A stretch of 15,096 nt of DNA. It comes from Actinomycetota bacterium. GTDB taxonomy: Bacteria; Actinomycetota; Thermoleophilia; Solirubrobacterales; Solirubrobacteraceae. The position numbers and the translations under genes were made by a program. The notes under the pieces were generated by a model that was given only the letters and a program-made list of their open reading frames with translations, had not been told where the DNA came from and searched no databases. Below are positions 12,703-15,096 of this stretch, piece after piece; the stretch's first letter is position 1, and each line of letters opens with the position of its first letter. The stretch spans positions 1-15,096 of the forward strand of contig VAXS01000190.1 of assembly GCA_005883255.1 (NCBI GenBank), in the 5' to 3' direction.

Positions 12703-13974
12703 ATGCGGCGCGGCCTCCTCGCGACCGGAGCGGCCCTCCTGCTGGCGTGCGCGGGCGCGCAGGCCGATCCGGCCTACGCGCCGCCCTCCCGGCCGGGCCC
12801 GCCGCTGGACGTGCCCACCGCAAAGCTGGCGGCCGCCATGGAGTGCTCGTCCGGGGTGGACCATCCGGCGCGGGCCCCGGTCCTCCTGGTCCCGGGCACC
12901 GGCGCCTCGGCCCACGACAACTTCAGCTGGAACTACGAGCCGGCGCTGGACGCCCGCCACATCCCCTGGTGCGCGGTGACCTTCCCGTACGACGGCAACG
13001 GCGACATCCAGGTCAACGGCGAGTACATGGTCTACGCGATCCGGACCATGTACGCCCGCGCCGGCCGGCGGATCGCGATCGTCGGGCACAGCCAGGGCGG
13101 CATGGTGCCGCGCTGGGCGCTGCGCTTCTGGCCGGACACGCGCGCGATGGTCGACGACGTGATCGGCTTCGCCCCGTCCAACCACGGCACCACCCAGACC
13201 CAGTTCGCCTGTCAGAGCAGCTGCCTGGTGGCCAACTGGCAGCAGGCGTACATGTCGAACTTCATCCGGGCGCTCAACAGCTACCAGGAGACGTTCCCCG
13301 GGATCTCGTACACCGACGTCTACACGCACAACGACGAGGTGGTCAGGCCCAACAGCGACGACACGGGGAGCTCCTCGCTGCACGGGGGCGGCGGGCGAAT
13401 CGCCAACGTGGCGGTGCAGGACATCTGCCCGGCCGACGCCTCCGAGCACGACTTCCTCGGGACGGTGGACGCGGTGGCCTACGCGCTGGCGATCGACGCC
13501 CTGGACCACGACGGGCCGGCGGACCGGAGCCGGATCCCCTCGAGCGTGTGCGCCCAGCCCTACATGCCGGGGATCAACCCCGTGACCGGGCCGGCGGCCG
13601 GGCTGCAGGCCTTCTACGACGACGAGACGTCGACCGGCCCGGAGACCGCCGGCGAGCCCCCGCTGGCCTGCTACGTCTTCGCGTCCTGCCGGCTGGCGTC
13701 GGCCCGGTGCACGGCGACGCGCCCACTGCGCCTCCACCTGCTCTCCGCCCGCCACGAGCGGATCGTCGACGCGCGGGCCTACGTCGACCGCCGCCGGGTG
13801 GCCCACCGCCACGGCCGCTGGCTGCACTGGCTGCGGATCGGCCGGGTGCGCGCCGGGAACCACGTCATCCGGATCTTCACCCGATCGTCCAACGGCGTGC
13901 GCCGCCTGAGCGTGCGCCACGTCCGCGGCTGCGCGGTCAGCCGCCCGCAGAACCGGGTGCTGCGCCGGGCTTGA
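12703..13974 (+). CDS. Secreted lipase, Candida antarctica lipase B-like, with C-terminal beta domain (423 aa)
   Basis: Alpha/beta-hydrolase acting on ester bonds, probably outside the membrane. The N-terminus is a signal peptide (MRRGLLATGAALLLACAGAQA): either signal peptidase I cleavage after AQA21 or a lipoprotein with C16 in LLAC. The catalytic core (about 55-270) shows VLLVPGTGAS (oxyanion region), the nucleophile elbow GHSQG with Ser130, APSNHGT (158-163), Asp211 in THNDEVV and His249 in SEHDFL, matching the Ser-Asp-His triad order of CALB-type lipases. Paired cysteines (C170/C174 and others) suggest disulfides. After a linker, residues ~335-423 form an Arg-rich, beta-strand-like module (RLHLLSARHERIVDARAYV ... 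GNHVIRIF) of the kind I associate with secreted proteins of this lineage. ATG 12703 is chosen for the signal peptide; an upstream in-frame start would add 18 residues. The gene is divergent from the permease and converges on hppA. Confidence 0.9.
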   Translation: MRRGLLATGAALLLACAGAQADPAYAPPSRPGPPLDVPTAKLAAAMECSSGVDHPARAPVLLVPGTGASAHDNFSWNYEPALDARHIPWCAVTFPYDGNGDIQVNGEYMVYAIRTMYARAGRRIAIVGHSQGGMVPRWALRFWPDTRAMVDDVIGFAPSNHGTTQTQFACQSSCLVANWQQAYMSNFIRALNSYQETFPGISYTDVYTHNDEVVRPNSDDTGSSSLHGGGGRIANVAVQDICPADASEHDFLGTVDAVAYALAIDALDHDGPADRSRIPSSVCAQPYMPGINPVTGPAAGLQAFYDDETSTGPETAGEPPLACYVFASCRLASARCTATRPLRLHLLSARHERIVDARAYVDRRRVAHRHGRWLHWLRIGRVRAGNHVIRIFTRSSNGVRRLSVRHVRGCAVSRPQNRVLRRA

Positions 13975-13985
13975 GCCGGATCGGT

Positions 13986-14010
13986 CGGCGGCCCGCGCTC
14001 CGGGCCGCCG
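13986..14010. terminator. Bidirectional GC-rich hairpin between convergent genes
   Basis: Perfect 10-bp inverted repeat CGGCGGCCCG / CGGGCCGCCG with a 5-nt loop, filling the 37-bp gap between the lipase stop and the pyrophosphatase stop. There is no T-run, common for terminators in very GC-rich actinobacteria. The symmetric position suggests it serves both genes. Confidence 0.75.
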
Positions 14011-14011
14011 G

Positions 14012-15096
14012 CTACGCGATCAGCGGGATTATCAGGATGGCCACGATGTTGGCCACCTTGATCATCGGGTTGATGGCCGGGCCGGCCGTGTCCTTCGCCG
14101 GGTCGCCCACCGTGTCTCCCGTGACCGCCGCGGCGTGGGCCTCGGAGCCCTTCCCGCCGTAGTGGCCGTCCTCGATCAGCTTCTTGGCGTTGTCCCAGGC
14201 GCCGCCGCCGGAGGTCAGGGCGACCGCCATGAAGAAGCCGACGATGATCACCCCTATCAGGAGGCCGCCCAGCGCCCGGTAGCTGATGATCCCCACCACG
14301 AACGTCACCACGATCGGGATCAGCGAGGGCAGGATCATCTCCCGCTGGGCCGAGCGGGTGACGATGTCCACCGTCGTCCCGTACTCGGGCTTGTCGGTCC
14401 CGTCCATGATCCCCGGCTTCTCGCGGAACTGGCGGCGCACCTCCTCGACCACCGCCGCGCCGGCCCGCCCCACCGCCTCCATCGACAGCGACACGAACAG
14501 GTAGACCATCAGGCCGCCGGTGATGAGGCCGATGAGGACCGCCGGCTGGTCGAGGTTGAAGGTGAGCGACGTCTTGTTGAGCTTGTCCTGCAGCTCGTTG
14601 CGGAAGGCCGCGAACAGGACCAGCGCCGCCAGGGCGGCCGACCCGATCGCGTAGCCCTTGGTCACCGCCTTGGTGGTGTTGCCCACCGCGTCCAGCGGGT
14701 CGGTGACGTTGCGGACCTCCTGGGGCAGGTCGGCCATCTCGGCGATCCCCCCGGCGTTGTCGGTGACCGGGCCGAAGGCGTCCAGGGCCACGATCACTCC
14801 GGTGAGCGAGAGCTGGGCCATCACCGCCACGCCGATGCCGTAGATACCGGCCGCCTGGTTGGCGCCGTAGATGCCGGCGGCGATCACGATCGCCGCCGGG
14901 ACGGTGCTCTGGAAGCCCTGCGCCAGCCCCTGGATGATGTTCGTGGCGTGGCCGGTCTCCGAGGCCTTGGCGATCTTGCGCACCGGATTGAAGCGGGTGG
15001 AAGTGAAGTAGTCGGTGATGAAGAACAGGAGCGCCGTGACGCCGATCCCGATCAGCGAGCACCCGTACAGCCGGGCTACGCTGGGCGCGTTGAGGT
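14012..15096 (-). CDS. hppA: K+-independent H+-translocating pyrophosphatase, C-terminal part (5' end outside the window)
   Basis: Membrane-bound enzyme that couples pyrophosphate hydrolysis to proton pumping. About 360 C-terminal residues are visible; the frame is open to the window edge and the stop is TAG 14012-14014. Hallmarks in order: [14 protein letters not shown] then [11 protein letters not shown]; the acidic catalytic segment [32 protein letters not shown]; and the C-terminal GGAWDNAKK with [18 protein letters not shown]. In the GNTT motif the K+-dependent class has Ala and Gly at two positions where this protein has Lys (codon 14669-14671) and Thr (14660-14662), which marks the K+-independent, proton-pumping class. 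Multiple hydrophobic segments agree with the 16-helix family. The family is normally ~650-800 residues, so about half is present. It converges on the lipase gene across a hairpin. Confidence 0.96.
   Translation of the reverse strand, partial: LNAPSVARLYGCSLIGIGVTALLFFITDYFTSTRFNPVRKIAKASETGHATNIIQGLAQGFQSTVPAAIVIAAGIYGANQAAGIYGIGVAVMAQLSLTGVIVALDAFGPVTDNAGGIAEMADLPQEVRNVTDPLDAVGNTTKAVTKGYAIGSAALAALVLFAAFRNELQDKLNKTSLTFNLDQPAVLIGLITGGLMVYLFVSLSMEAVGRAGAAVVEEVRRQFREKPGIMDGTDKPEYGTTVDIVTRSAQREMILPSLIPIVVTFVVGIISYRALGGLLIGVIIVGFFMAVALTSGGGAWDNAKKLIEDGHYGGKGSEAHAAAVTGDTVGDPAKDTAGPAINPMIKVANIVAILIIPLIA

Noticed and set aside
13779..15062. 427-codon minus-strand frame overlapping the lipase and pyrophosphatase
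   Set aside because: It is an out-of-frame reading of the pyrophosphatase gene, with no motifs of its own.
1..15096. CRISPR array, tandem repeats, insertion sequence or phage module
   Set aside because: No regularly spaced repeats, transposase, integrase or terminal inverted repeats were seen on either strand.

Overview
This is a very GC-rich, densely packed chromosomal window. The protein families and small-gene style (an H+-pyrophosphatase, APC permeases fused to universal-stress domains, a TrkA/RCK pair, secreted proteins with a C-terminal arginine-rich beta domain, and starts without a Shine-Dalgarno site) suggest an actinobacterium, most likely of the class Thermoleophilia (Solirubrobacterales-like). 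That placement is inferred from sequence style and was not checked against a database. No CRISPR array, insertion sequence, rRNA gene or phage gene is visible, and there is no gene-free stretch longer than about 115 bases.

Left part (1-5232). A protein truncated by the window edge overlaps a small HExxH metallopeptidase-like gene. That gene converges on a 64-residue four-cysteine protein on the minus strand. The four-cysteine gene is divergent, across only 26 bp, from a two-gene ABC exporter operon (1087-4670). The two half-transporters look like a heterodimer: the first has a degenerate nucleotide site and the second a canonical one. A four-helix membrane protein converges on the exporter; its proline-rich tail appears to carry a one-base frameshift. 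A tRNA-Gln(CTG) gene follows on the minus strand.

Middle (5308-12589). An HNH nuclease with three helix-turn-helix-like segments stands beside the tRNA gene. It converges on a long minus-strand cluster, which in transcription order is: an intact APC permease-UspA fusion, a 64-residue two-helix protein, a second APC-UspA gene broken by an internal deletion and frameshift, an RCK_N-only protein, a full RCK_N/RCK_C TrkA-like protein, and an FAD/NAD(P)H reductase. Tight or overlapping junctions from 10614 to 6156 suggest one operon. The theme looks like cation or amino-acid transport gated by nucleotide-binding domains.

Right part (12703-15096). A secreted lipase of the Candida antarctica lipase B type, with a C-terminal beta domain, converges across a strong hairpin on the 3' part of a K+-independent H+-translocating pyrophosphatase gene that runs out of the window.

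Three patterns recur. (1) Genes that begin a transcription unit tend to have a TANNNT-like -10 box 7-9 nt before the start codon and no Shine-Dalgarno site, which suggests leaderless mRNAs; several internal operon genes do have Shine-Dalgarno sites. (2) Convergent pairs end with interleaved stop codons sharing four bases. (3) Two genes, the membrane protein at 4667-5109 and the APC gene at 8518-10423, appear frameshifted or deleted in this sequence.
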